Source: Methanobacteriota archaeon
Lineage (GTDB): Archaea > Thermoplasmatota > Poseidoniia > Poseidoniales > Thalassarchaeaceae
Length of the DNA: 64,000 nt
Assembly: GCA_004195615.1 (NCBI GenBank)
Contig: PSPW01000002.1
Coordinates: forward strand, 159,888-223,887
Direction of reading: 5' to 3'
The notes under the pieces were generated by a model. The model had not been told where the DNA came from. It saw only the letters and a program-made list of their open reading frames with translations, and searched no databases. Position numbers and translations under genes: made by a program. Below are positions 1-8,089 of this stretch, in pieces (within the stretch, counting starts at the first letter, position 1; each line of letters starts with the position of its first letter).

Positions 1-66
1 TATCCGAAGATTCCGAAAGAATTGAGATCGCTACTAGATTCTGAGGATTTGCAGGAGGAGGAATGA
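1..66 (+). CDS. sdhA: C-terminal end of an upstream gene, probably succinate dehydrogenase flavoprotein subunit (partial)
   Basis: An open frame runs in from the left edge and ends at a TGA at 64-66, giving a 21-residue tail ending LLDSEDLQEEE. It stops one base before the sdhB ATG, and the last codons (gcaggaggagga) also supply the Shine-Dalgarno sequence for sdhB, so the two are translationally linked. The tail itself carries no diagnostic motif. The SdhA assignment rests only on its position directly before the iron-sulfur subunit. Confidence 0.5.
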   Translation, partial: YPKIPKELRSLLDSEDLQEEE

Positions 67-67
67 G

Positions 68-997
68 ATGCAGGATATAGTGACTTTCAGAGTTTTCAGA
101 GGAGAGGCGGACTCGGATGGTATCCCATTTGGAAGAATGGTGGATTACAAAGTTGACCTCGACGAAGGCATGGTAGTGTTAGATGTGATTCACCGAATTC
201 AAGCTGAACACGCCCCCGACCTCGCATGCCGCTGGAATTGCAAAGCGGGAAAATGTGGTTCTTGTAGTGCAGAGGTAAATGGTAAGGCCAGACTAATGTG
301 CATGACTAGGATGGAGGATATTCTAGATGAATCACCGAGTAATGAGCCCGTCTTGATTAAGCCAATGCAGGCATTTCCACTCACTAAGGACCTAGTTACC
401 GACACCTCGTGGGCTTACAGTACCGATCGGCAGATAAAGCCGATTAATGGTCCGGAAGAACCAGATTGGATTTTTCATCAAGAAGAAGCAGACAGGTTGC
501 AAGAGTTCAGATCGTGCATTGAGTGCATGCTTTGTGTAAACACTTGCCATGTCCTTAGAGAGCATAAGATGTTTGAAGAATTTGCTGGCCCGAGATTCTT
601 CGTTCGCCTTGCCAGCCTAGAAATGCACCCACTAGACAATGAGAGCAGGATTCCAGAAATCAAAGATGACTTCGGAATTGGTTATTGCAATATTACTAGG
701 TGCTGCACTGAGGTTTGTCCGGCAGGTATTCAGATTACTGACAATGCTATCATCCCACTCAAAGAGAGAGTAGTGACCGAGTACTTCGACCCCATTATCA
801 ATCCGTTGAATACAGCATTGAATCTCACTTCAGGGGTGTTAAGCTACTTTACTGAGGACTTCTCAAAGTCAGCCGATCCTGGGAATAAGAAGAAGTCTGA
901 GAATGCTATTGAGGAAGAGAGGATTAGGGCTAATGAGGCACTGAAGGAAGAAGCCGAAAGGACTGAAAGAGCCCGAAAGAGATATCGTTCTAAGTAG
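68..997 (+). CDS. sdhB: Succinate dehydrogenase / fumarate reductase iron-sulfur subunit
   Basis: Electron-transfer subunit that passes electrons from the flavoprotein SdhA to quinone at the inner face of the membrane. The N-terminal ferredoxin domain shows the [2Fe-2S] ligand set CRWNCKAGKCGSC plus a later C (about residues 54-78). The C-terminal domain has CIECMLCVNTC and then CCTEVCPAGIQ for the [4Fe-4S] and [3Fe-4S] clusters. The length of 309 aa exceeds the usual 230-260 because of a charged Lys/Glu/Arg-rich tail of about 45 residues. The start is the ATG after a strong aggagg site inside the preceding gene. No membrane-anchor gene follows, so anchors are probably upstream of the window. 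Confidence 0.95.
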   Translation: MQDIVTFRVFRGEADSDGIPFGRMVDYKVDLDEGMVVLDVIHRIQAEHAPDLACRWNCKAGKCGSCSAEVNGKARLMCMTRMEDILDESPSNEPVLIKPMQAFPLTKDLVTDTSWAYSTDRQIKPINGPEEPDWIFHQEEADRLQEFRSCIECMLCVNTCHVLREHKMFEEFAGPRFFVRLASLEMHPLDNESRIPEIKDDFGIGYCNITRCCTEVCPAGIQITDNAIIPLKERVVTEYFDPIINPLNTALNLTSGVLSYFTEDFSKSADPGNKKKSENAIEEERIRANEALKEEAERTERARKRYRSK

Positions 998-1056
998 TTA
1001 AAAAGCATCCGCTGAAGTTAACGAAGACCGACACAGATCCAGAAAACTGGACCTAA

Positions 1057-1320
1057 TCAGATTCGGTCAATTCGTAATTTCTTCACGTTGGCCTTATTGA
1101 TCATGTCAGGTAGCCAATCGGGTGCATTTGGGCCCTTTGGAACCTTGTTCTTAGAACCAGAGAACACATGAACTCTGTTGGTCCCTCTTTCCCTGAGGTG
1201 GATGTCTGTAACACCTCTTGAAGCCGCCTTCAAAGCCGCTCCTCTGGGCTGCTTGCTGTGGAACACTTGAGCAGTGTCCTTGCTGTTTTGCATCAACACG
1301 AAATATTTCTTGTCTGACAT
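1057..1320 (-). CDS. Chromosomal protein MC1 family DNA-bending protein
   Basis: Small basic DNA-binding protein of 87 aa, matching the roughly 90-residue MC1 family of Methanosarcina and haloarchaea, which bends and compacts DNA as a monomer. Recognisable blocks are KQPRGAALKAASRG, the LRERGTNRVHVFSG stretch, and the C-terminal PDWLPDMI...VKKLRI segment; these correspond to KQPRQAALKAA, LRERGTKKVHVF and PAWMPE in classical MC1. It is monocistronic with a good Shine-Dalgarno sequence. A second nucleoid-type protein (Hc1-like) lies at 15598-15780. Confidence 0.93.
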   Translation of the reverse strand: MSDKKYFVLMQNSKDTAQVFHSKQPRGAALKAASRGVTDIHLRERGTNRVHVFSGSKNKVPKGPNAPDWLPDMINKANVKKLRIDRI

Positions 1321-1329
1321 TATTGGATT

Positions 1330-1334
1330 CCTCC
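1330..1334 (-). promoter_or_regulatory. Shine-Dalgarno sequence of the MC1 gene
   Basis: GGAGG on the minus strand, nine bases before the MC1 ATG. It is a textbook-strength site and fixes the start codon. A TATA-like CTTTATTATC on the same strand at 1356-1365 is at a suitable distance to give a short leader beginning near 1336. Confidence 0.6.
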
Positions 1335-1355
1335 GGCCGTTTCAGGTCCTGCATA

Positions 1356-1365
1356 GATAATAAAG
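1356..1365 (-). promoter_or_regulatory. Putative TATA box for the MC1 gene
   Basis: Minus-strand CTTTATTATC lies 36-45 bases ahead of the MC1 start codon. With the usual archaeal spacing of about 25 bases from TATA to transcription start, the transcript would begin near 1336, just upstream of the Shine-Dalgarno sequence. Assigned by eye from composition and spacing only. Confidence 0.35.
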
Positions 1366-1424
1366 TTAAGTCGAAATAAGGGATACTGGGGTAAAGTTTG
1401 CAAATTTTATCGACTGACCGAATT

Positions 1425-1664
1425 TTATATTTCGGCACACGCAAGCGTCTTTGTGTTGGTAACTCCTTGGATTGAACGGACAGAATCAACAACCAATTTC
1501 GCAATTTCCCCCATACTCTCAGCTTCAATCTTCAGAATTATATCATGATCGCCAAACAGAACTTGGGCATCCGAGACAAATGGTAGAGAAGAGGCCTTCT
1601 CGAAAACAGAATACTCAGTACCCGGTTCCACATCAAGCAGCACATATCCGGTTGACATGTGCAT
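1425..1664 (-). CDS. Stand-alone Lrp/AsnC ligand-binding (RAM) domain protein
   Basis: A 79-residue protein consisting only of the alpha-beta effector-binding domain found at the C-terminus of Lrp/AsnC regulators. It begins TGYVLLDVEPGTE, continues with the LFGDHDIILKIEAES core, and ends with a strand after VRSIQGVTNTKT. There is no helix-turn-helix. In archaea such SARD-like proteins form ring oligomers and can bind amino acids or co-assemble with full-length Lrp; which applies here is not visible. ATG codons at 1664 and 1658 are both possible starts. A full-length Lrp protein is encoded at 55955-56398. Confidence 0.85.
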   Translation of the reverse strand: MHMSTGYVLLDVEPGTEYSVFEKASSLPFVSDAQVLFGDHDIILKIEAESMGEIAKLVVDSVRSIQGVTNTKTLACAEI

Positions 1665-1699
1665 GGGGAGGGGTTGGTGGCGATTAAAGTTCCCTAATT

Positions 1700-2395
1700 A
1701 TGCAGAAATTATCTACGATGGATACATATCAGATGGCCTCTCTTCGCATACCTATGGCTGAAGTAGTAATCGTAAGAGAATGTAAGCATGGGCAGGTGCG
1801 CGTTCTCTATGGAGATATCATTGGTGTCGAGGGCGATGTGATGGTCATTCCTGCAAACAGTAGGCTCGCTGGGAGAGAGGGGCTGGATGAAAGAATGCAG
1901 CAGGCCGCTGGAGAAGACCTTAGAGAGGCGTGTGCCAACATTGCAAAGGAGAGGAGGAAAACAAATCTACAACCCTGCAGCGTGGGAGAAGCAGTCACTA
2001 CACCTGCATTTGGCCTTCCGGCATCTAACCTTGTGCACGTAGTTGGACCAGATTGCAGGAGACCCACCCAGGACAATTTCAGGAGGGAGTTGATGAGGAA
2101 TTCGTACAACGCTCTTTTCGATGCAGTGAAGACACTTAAGCCGAGGAAGACTCTGGTTCTTCCTCCTCTGGGAATGGACGTCTATGCATATCCGCACAGA
2201 GAAGGAGCTAGGATGACTATGGAAATCATCCTACCGTGGATGGATAGAGGAGAGGACCCGGGAGTGGATATGGTGCTGATTGTGACTAACGAAGATAATT
2301 TTCTGAATAACATGAAGACAATCTACAGGGAGAGTGAGGATCAGTTTCCTGGAGTAGACAGGACCAGAGACTACAGAAAGGGAAAGTTTCAGTGA
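1700..2395 (+). CDS. Macro domain protein (ADP-ribose binding or hydrolysis)
   Basis: The protein is essentially one macro domain, the fold that binds ADP-ribose and often removes it from proteins, nucleic acids or O-acetyl-ADP-ribose. The diagnostic order is present: GDIIGVEGDVMVIPANSRL (the NAAN-type ligand loop, here PANS), GLDERMQQAAG, CSVGEAVTTPAFGLPA, and VHVVGP. A C-terminal part (LVLPPLGMDVYAYP...) matches the second ligand loop. The loop residues differ from the best-studied de-ADP-ribosylases, so activity is uncertain. Possible ATG starts are 1700, 1718, 1733 and 1754; the conserved fold begins after 1754. It precedes the Hjc resolvase gene. Confidence 0.85.
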   Translation: MQKLSTMDTYQMASLRIPMAEVVIVRECKHGQVRVLYGDIIGVEGDVMVIPANSRLAGREGLDERMQQAAGEDLREACANIAKERRKTNLQPCSVGEAVTTPAFGLPASNLVHVVGPDCRRPTQDNFRRELMRNSYNALFDAVKTLKPRKTLVLPPLGMDVYAYPHREGARMTMEIILPWMDRGEDPGVDMVLIVTNEDNFLNNMKTIYRESEDQFPGVDRTRDYRKGKFQ

Positions 2396-2438
2396 TTGGG
2401 ACCGGTGTCCTCAATAACCCTGAGAATCGAATAGGGCT

Positions 2439-3011
2439 GTGGGCACCATCTATGAGCGAGAGTTGCGATCAGTGCTCGCTGGTGAATTGAAGGGTGTTCG
2501 TGCGGTTACTAGATCATGCAGTGAGGTAGCGCGAGCCAGGGCAATGAGGGTAATCCAGAGACCCTTCTTAGTGGTCCGGGCAGCTGGAAGCGGTTCAGAA
2601 GGGACTGGTGACTTACTCGCTCTAAGGGGAGACATGTGTTTTCCCATAGAAGTGAAGTCCTCAAAGAGTGATAGAATTTACCTCTCCGGAAGGACGATGA
2701 AACAGTACAAGGCGCTGAAGTCCACAGGAGAGAGGTGTGGACTTCTTCCCCTATACGCATTCAGACTAAAGGGAGTCAGGGGAGACAGTTGGAGAATAAT
2801 GAGAGTTGAGGTTGAAGGATTGAGTGGGAAGCTTAGGCATCTTTCAAGGAGCATCCCTCCTCTTCCTCTGACGAGCAGGGGATCACCCCACCTAGACTGG
2901 AATGCTGGAATGCCTGTGCACCGCTTCTTGTCATTGGTTTGCAAGTCAAATGGAGCAAGTGGGATTGTATCGGAACCTGGGGCTAAAACAAAGGAGTCGG
3001 TCTTCAGTTAG
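2439..3011 (+). CDS. hjc: Holliday junction resolvase Hjc
   Basis: Archaeal structure-specific endonuclease that cuts four-way junctions during recombination and fork repair. The PD-(D/E)xK nuclease core is visible: Glu in YERELRSVL near residue 7, VVRAAGSGSEGTGDLLAL carrying the catalytic Asp, and the PIEVKSSKSDRIYL block with the E-x-K pair. The start is a GTG giving the expected short N-terminus. At 190 aa it is longer than typical Hjc (120-140 aa); the basic Ser/Pro-rich C-terminal 60 residues match nothing I recognise. The stop overlaps the convergent gene at 3008-3193 by a few bases. Confidence 0.9.
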   Translation: MGTIYERELRSVLAGELKGVRAVTRSCSEVARARAMRVIQRPFLVVRAAGSGSEGTGDLLALRGDMCFPIEVKSSKSDRIYLSGRTMKQYKALKSTGERCGLLPLYAFRLKGVRGDSWRIMRVEVEGLSGKLRHLSRSIPPLPLTSRGSPHLDWNAGMPVHRFLSLVCKSNGASGIVSEPGAKTKESVFS

Positions 3012-3193
3012 TGAGAACCACCAGAAAGACGCTCTTCAATAGAGTCTAAGTTTTTCTTTAGAATTTTGATATCTTCTTGGACCCTATCTAGTTCGGCTTG
3101 AGTCAGTATTCTCCTGATGCTTTCTCTCTCTCTGGATAGGGAATCTATTCTTCGATTGGTACTCCTTGAGGGTTGGTCGGTTCTGGGAGCCAT
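3008..3193 (-). CDS. Small charged coiled-coil protein, function unknown
   Basis: A 61-residue protein with an Arg/Ser-rich N-terminal third followed by a heptad-like helix (ILTQAELDRVQEDIKILKKNLDSIEERL). The end overlaps the Hjc stop tail-to-tail, and its start lies about 80 bases from the divergent site-2 protease gene. The coiled-coil pattern and lack of any competing gene make it likely to be real, but no family is recognised. Confidence 0.5.
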   Translation of the reverse strand: MAPRTDQPSRSTNRRIDSLSRERESIRRILTQAELDRVQEDIKILKKNLDSIEERLSGGSH

Positions 3194-3271
3194 GGATGCC
3201 GGAAATGGTAGATAGTATTCTCTCTTACGTTTGAGAGCAGGTTGAAGAGTGAAGGATGGACGTGCCCTCTC

Positions 3272-4780
3272 ATGGCCGAAGATGCAGGGGGCAGGGGCAT
3301 TCTTTTCCCCCTTCTACTCCTATTCCTTGTCTACTCCCTAGGTACTCCCATTTGGTTGGTGATTCTGTTCGGACTTTGGTATTCTGGATTAGTGTATGCT
3401 GAGTCTACGGGAGTTCTAGACAGATTCGATGCGACCCGGGCCCTGGGGGTAATTCTGATGATTAGAACCAGAAGAGGGATGCGTTTGCTCGAGTTCATTT
3501 CTAAGCCTAAGAGATTCTGGCGCGGATTCGGGGAGGTCTCAATTTGGCTCTGCTTCGTTGTAATGTTCATGGTAGTTCTCTTACTGATACTGAGTGCTAT
3601 CTCAGTTGCAGTTAACCCCCCAGATGACCCTCTGCCTGCAAGTGATCTTCTTCTGATTCCGGGGGTTACTAGTTTCGTTCCATTCTGGTGGCCAGCCTTA
3701 GCGCTAATCTTGGCAATTGTTATTCACGAGTATAGCCACGGTATTCAGGCAAGAGCACATGGAATGAGGTTACGAAGCTTTGGAGTTCTGCAATTGGGGC
3801 CATTGCCGATTGGGGCGTTCGCCGAACCTGAGGAATCTGAGATGGAGAGGGCACCTAGAAGGGACAGGTTGAGACTCTTTGCTGCAGGTCCTTCTATCAA
3901 TATCTTCGCAACTTACGTTGTATTGATTCTTCTTTCTTCGGTTGCCAGTGGGATGGTTGCAGAAAACGATGGCGTTCATGCCAGGGGGATTGTGGTTGGA
4001 GGGGGGGCCGAAGAAGCCGGCCTGCTTCCGTTCGAGACGATAACACACATTGATGGGAACCAGATTGGTGAGTACTCCGATTTTTCCAGAGAAATGGGAG
4101 AAATTGTTGCTGGAGATGAAGCCGTTCTGACTGTTCTATCAAGGTACAATACTGGTGATTCATGGACTGAAAGGACGATAGCGGTCACTATGGGTGACCG
4201 ATACCAATACTACCTCGATGAGTGTGATGGTGCCCAAGAGTGCATCGAAGATACAAAAGTGTTGCTAAATTTATGGGGAATTGAACCTGGAGATGCATTT
4301 CTAGGAGTCTCTGGCCTAATGTCTTCAACTGGTGGGGTAGATGCTTATGCAAATATTGTTGAGGGAGAGTATTCGGCATACGGAACAGCATTAGTGACTG
4401 CAATTCGTCCTCTACTGATGCTTAATGTCCCGATTGCAAACGAGGGCCAGACTATGATTCTGGAGGAGAGAGAGATGCTAATGGCTGGAGATGGGCCAAT
4501 TGTATCCATTCTGGGAACCGATGGGATGTTGATGCTGTTCGACTTTCTCTTCTGGCTAGTCTGGATTAACTTCCTACTAGGGTTCGCCAATCTGATTCCG
4601 ATGATCCCCTTCGATGGTGGCCATCTAGTTAGGGATGGTATTCACTCCTTCCTAAGGAGAGTTAGCAAGAAGACTCACCCCCTGCGCATAGAGATATTGT
4701 CTAACAGAATTAGCAACATTAGCAGTATCTTCATTCTTCTAGTGCTATTAATCCCGGTAATAATTCCGTGGATTCTCTAG
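3272..4780 (+). CDS. Membrane-embedded site-2 protease family zinc metalloprotease (M50)
   Basis: Intramembrane protease that would cleave membrane-anchored substrates such as regulators. A transmembrane helix holds the zinc-binding HEYSH (HExxH) motif, followed by GIQARAHGM. Near the C-terminus NLIPMIPFDGGHLVRDG gives the third zinc ligand in the family's DGG context. Between them lies a PDZ-like segment (ARGIVVGGGAEEAGLLPFETITHIDG). At least six hydrophobic segments are evident. A TTG at 3242 would add ten residues; the ATG at 3272 is preferred because the hydrophobic N-terminus follows it directly. It converges on the FKBP gene with no gap. Confidence 0.9.
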   Translation: MAEDAGGRGILFPLLLLFLVYSLGTPIWLVILFGLWYSGLVYAESTGVLDRFDATRALGVILMIRTRRGMRLLEFISKPKRFWRGFGEVSIWLCFVVMFMVVLLLILSAISVAVNPPDDPLPASDLLLIPGVTSFVPFWWPALALILAIVIHEYSHGIQARAHGMRLRSFGVLQLGPLPIGAFAEPEESEMERAPRRDRLRLFAAGPSINIFATYVVLILLSSVASGMVAENDGVHARGIVVGGGAEEAGLLPFETITHIDGNQIGEYSDFSREMGEIVAGDEAVLTVLSRYNTGDSWTERTIAVTMGDRYQYYLDECDGAQECIEDTKVLLNLWGIEPGDAFLGVSGLMSSTGGVDAYANIVEGEYSAYGTALVTAIRPLLMLNVPIANEGQTMILEEREMLMAGDGPIVSILGTDGMLMLFDFLFWLVWINFLLGFANLIPMIPFDGGHLVRDGIHSFLRRVSKKTHPLRIEILSNRISNISSIFILLVLLIPVIIPWIL

Positions 4781-5479
4781 TCACTCTTCTTCATCGATCT
4801 TCCTGGGCTCGTGTACCTCTCGGAAGACTACTCGAGCCACACCGACATTCTCCCTCAGGGTAGTGACCAGCGAGAACTTAGTGAATGCCCAGTTCTGATC
4901 ATATGCCATCTCCTCAGGGAGTGTCATAGTTAGGTCGTCTCCATCGAACTCGATTTCGAAGTCATCTCGGCCAGTGTTCATCTTCATTAGCGTCTGGATC
5001 TTTTCGTTCCTGTCCTCCACGACCTTGACAATCTGGTAGCTATATCTCAGAGTGACGCCTGCAAGTGGATGATTGTAGTCTATCCTCGCTCTACCGGCAC
5101 TCATGAACTGGAGGATTCCATTTCTACCTCCGATCTCAACTGGAGCACCAATTGCAAGTGTGTTCTGATCCCTAACGCTGCGAAGGAGAACGTTCTGTGA
5201 TATTGTCTCAATCTTGTTCTGATCCCTCTCTCCATAAGCGTCTTCAGGCTCAATGTCGAACTCGTACTCCTTTCCAGCCTCGGCTTCAGCTAAGTGTGCC
5301 TCGAAACCGGGAATCAAACGTCCATCCCCAATAGTGGTAATCATCGGCGAGTACTCTCTGTTCTCGTCATGAAAATCTTGCTCCTTAGCAATCTCCTCCC
5401 TAGTTGTCTCGATTAGCTTGTCATTGCTAGCATTGTACAAATCATAGTCGATATGAACGATTGAGCCATTATCCATCAT
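4781..5479 (-). CDS. FKBP-type peptidyl-prolyl cis-trans isomerase (SlyD-like, archaeal long form)
   Basis: Folding catalyst with the split FKBP/IF arrangement of SlyD-like enzymes. The N-terminal strand GSIVHIDYDLYNASNDKLIETT is followed by IGDGRLIPGFEAHL and then EYEFDIEPEDAYGERDQ. The insert-in-flap chaperone portion follows, and the fold closes with DYNHPLAGVTLRYSYQIVKV. A C-terminal domain of about 75 residues is typical of archaeal long FKBPs. There is no signal peptide, so it is cytosolic. The His-rich tail of bacterial SlyD is absent. Confidence 0.92.
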   Translation of the reverse strand: MMDNGSIVHIDYDLYNASNDKLIETTREEIAKEQDFHDENREYSPMITTIGDGRLIPGFEAHLAEAEAGKEYEFDIEPEDAYGERDQNKIETISQNVLLRSVRDQNTLAIGAPVEIGGRNGILQFMSAGRARIDYNHPLAGVTLRYSYQIVKVVEDRNEKIQTLMKMNTGRDDFEIEFDGDDLTMTLPEEMAYDQNWAFTKFSLVTTLRENVGVARVVFREVHEPRKIDEEE

Positions 5480-5539
5480 AGCACCTCAGGAGCATCGCGA
5501 CCGGCTCCCCCTTTTTCATTCAAACGGTGAGGGGAGGAC

Positions 5540-5686
5540 TCAATCATCATCAATGTCGAATTCTCCGAATTCATCTTCCGATCTTCCAATTTGAGAAGAA
5601 ATTTCAGAGTGAGTCCATGATGCCCCAAGAGCGACTGCGAATATTCCAATTACTGCTAACACGCAGTCAATTGACCATGGAGGCAA
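5540..5686 (-). CDS. Possible small single-span membrane protein in frame behind CcmF
   Basis: After the CcmF stop codon (TAA at 5720-5722) the same frame stays open for 59 codons until a TGA at 5540-5542. It encodes a hydrophobic helix (CVLAVIGIFAVALGASW) and then an acidic tail ending FGEFDIDDD. The only in-frame start of reasonable position is a TTG at 5684-5686, giving 48 residues, with no clear Shine-Dalgarno sequence. It could be a separate accessory protein, a readthrough extension, or a former C-terminal part of CcmF. The membrane-plus-acidic-tail composition looks protein-like. Confidence 0.4.
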   Translation of the reverse strand: MPPWSIDCVLAVIGIFAVALGASWTHSEISSQIGRSEDEFGEFDIDDD

Positions 5687-5719
5687 TTTGATTTCAAATG
5701 ACTCATGGATAAATTTTGA

Positions 5720-8086
5720 TTACTCATCCTCCGAGAAATCACTAGCGCTTCTTGTAATGGATGCGAGGGCGATCCCAAGCACGACCAGCAGCCACCCAGC
5801 CCAGACCAAGTGACTACCTGGGAGATGGTGGACAGTCACCCTGACCTCGCTCACCTGATCGGTCTGACCCAGAATCATCGAGGACAGCAGCTCGTTCGAC
5901 TGCAGTAGGTCTAGGATGATGATCGTGTCCCCGGTCATCCCAGACAGTCTATCCACCTCTGACCTCGCGGAAACCGCACCGGAGGGCGAGTCGAAACGGA
6001 GCATACCAGGTGTGATCGTCCCCATCATCTCCCCCCCGTCCCTTGCCTCTATCACCACTCCCACGTAGCCGTCCCCTATGCCGTAACCGTACCCATCGTC
6101 ATCGGAGGAGACAATCTCGACCCCGGTGAACACGAGCTCTATCCCCTGGTGCTCAGTGGGGACGTCCCTCTCCAGGGTGACGAAGTGGGACGGGTCGGTT
6201 CTGTCTACCAGAGTGGTCGTGAGGACGTGCCCTACCAGGAGGAGAAGAATTCCTGCATGGGCCATGTGGGTGCCCAGGGCCCTGACTCGAGCGGCATTGG
6301 GACCCATGCCGCCCCTCAGCAGCTCCGGCAGGTTCTCCCTCGAGCTCCTCCAGAGCTTCAGGAGGGTTGGGGGGATCGCGAATGCGATCCAAGTGAGGAC
6401 GAACATGGACAAGTCGCCCCTGGAAATGCTATCGGTGATCGGTTGGTCCTGGTTGCCGGGGAGGTCGAAGTTGCCCGAGTACGCGGCAAGAAGTACTGAT
6501 AGCGCTGCGGTGGCCAACAGGGCCATTGCCCCTACTCTGCCGCTGATTCCATCTCCCCACGCGTACAGGGCCAGTCCGATTGCCAGCAACGAGATCAGCG
6601 GGGCACCGTAGTACTCGTGAGCGGCTATGTTAGTGCCTTCTATCTCGACTGTCAGGAGGACCCATGTGAGCATGAGGAAGGCCATTGAGAGGTGCCACGG
6701 GAAGGATCGGACGCGGCTCGCCCTCTGCTTGGGGTCGAACATCGCACCGGTTATCCAGGATATGTCATCCTTCTCGTCCTCAGGGAGTATCCAGACTAGG
6801 AGGAACGGGGCGATTCCAGCCAGTGACTGGTACCACTCCGAGACCCATCCCCAGCTTGAGAAGAGCATGAGCAGCACTCCCATAGCGACCCAGTGGACCG
6901 GGGGGTCGTCGCGGTCCCCGAGGACCAGGAGGAGGAGTATGGCGAGCCCGAAGAACATGATCGCCGAGGAGCCTATCCACAGCCCCACGGCAGCGAAGTA
7001 GGCGAGAAGCGAAACGGCTAGGGGTCTGTTGGATTCCAGCAGTGACTGCGCCCCCCTCTCAGCTACCTCGGTTCTCTGTTCCCTGAGGACGTGGACGACT
7101 GACAGGCACAGGAGGCCAACGACTGAGAGGAGATAGATCAGGACCTCTAGCCCAACAGCGCTGAAGTCGATGATCTCGACGACCCGTACGTATGGGTCTC
7201 GGGGGAGTTCGTTCTCCCCATCGCCAACGAAGGCGTGGACCGACGCCCATACTCCATTGGCCCTGGTAACCAGGGTCGCATGCATGACCAGGGCCCCGCA
7301 CAAGAGACCCAGTGCGGGAGTGTAAGAGAATGGTCTGGATGCATGGCTCCTAGCCCTGGCATGCAGAATAGCGAGGAGCGCTAGCCACGGCAGCAGGGAG
7401 CCAGTCTCGACGGGGTCCCATGCCCAGTAGCCACCCCAGTCCAGAACGGTGTAGGCCCAAAGTCCCCCGAGGCCGATACCCACGGTGCCTGCCAGGAACG
7501 AGTACCGGGCCCACCTGACCATCGAGGCGTGCGTCTCCTCCGATGGACTGGACCTGATTAGCCCGGACAGGGCGATGCTGGCAGTTGCTAGGCACAGCGA
7601 GTAGTAGACGAAAACAACAGGTGGATGGATCACCATCAGGTCTGTCTGGAGAAGTGGGCTGATCTCACCGACCGAGCCGGGATAAGCGGGAGAGAAAGGC
7701 CGGAGGGCCGCTGAGATCAGGAGGAGGAGTGCGGTCCATGAGTGCATGACTCTGATTGTCGTGGTGTCTACCCTGTCGTCCCTTGACATCACCCACGTAA
7801 TGATCCCCATTATCGAGGCCCACATCAGCAGGGGCCCGGATCTGCTCCCCCACACGGCAGAAATCCGGTAGAGGAGTGGGAGTCCTTCTCCCACGTATCG
7901 AGACACGAGGTCGAGAGTCGTTGCCTCAATCAGGAATGCCGAGATCAGGAGTAGGAAGGGGGCCGATTGTGCTACCATTGACGTTGTACTGACGAAGGGT
8001 TCGGCACTAGCCTCGGGGCGAAAGACGAGGTAGGCGCTCACGAGCAGGGCTAGGAAGATGAGGGTGTATCCGAGAAAGGTGAGCAT
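5720..8086 (-). CDS. ccmF: Cytochrome c-type biogenesis protein CcmF (heme lyase)
   Basis: Polytopic membrane protein that delivers heme to apocytochrome c. The family signature, the tryptophan-rich heme-handling loop GGYWAWDPVETGSLLPW, is present near residue 220, followed by HARARS. About fourteen hydrophobic segments are visible, with a hydrophilic domain before the last helix (TEHQGIELVFTGVEIV...). At 788 aa it is longer than bacterial CcmF (about 650). The gene ends 3 bases from the geranylgeranyl reductase on the same strand. No other ccm gene is in the window. Confidence 0.92.
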   Translation of the reverse strand: MLTFLGYTLIFLALLVSAYLVFRPEASAEPFVSTTSMVAQSAPFLLLISAFLIEATTLDLVSRYVGEGLPLLYRISAVWGSRSGPLLMWASIMGIITWVMSRDDRVDTTTIRVMHSWTALLLLISAALRPFSPAYPGSVGEISPLLQTDLMVIHPPVVFVYYSLCLATASIALSGLIRSSPSEETHASMVRWARYSFLAGTVGIGLGGLWAYTVLDWGGYWAWDPVETGSLLPWLALLAILHARARSHASRPFSYTPALGLLCGALVMHATLVTRANGVWASVHAFVGDGENELPRDPYVRVVEIIDFSAVGLEVLIYLLSVVGLLCLSVVHVLREQRTEVAERGAQSLLESNRPLAVSLLAYFAAVGLWIGSSAIMFFGLAILLLLVLGDRDDPPVHWVAMGVLLMLFSSWGWVSEWYQSLAGIAPFLLVWILPEDEKDDISWITGAMFDPKQRASRVRSFPWHLSMAFLMLTWVLLTVEIEGTNIAAHEYYGAPLISLLAIGLALYAWGDGISGRVGAMALLATAALSVLLAAYSGNFDLPGNQDQPITDSISRGDLSMFVLTWIAFAIPPTLLKLWRSSRENLPELLRGGMGPNAARVRALGTHMAHAGILLLLVGHVLTTTLVDRTDPSHFVTLERDVPTEHQGIELVFTGVEIVSSDDDGYGYGIGDGYVGVVIEARDGGEMMGTITPGMLRFDSPSGAVSARSEVDRLSGMTGDTIIILDLLQSNELLSSMILGQTDQVSEVRVTVHHLPGSHLVWAGWLLVVLGIALASITRSASDFSEDE

Positions 8087-8089
8087 TGT

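Noticed and set aside
6126..7001. Several plus-strand frames of 60-160 codons inside ccmF
   Set aside because: Shadows of a GC-rich membrane-protein gene; no domain or ribosome-binding support.
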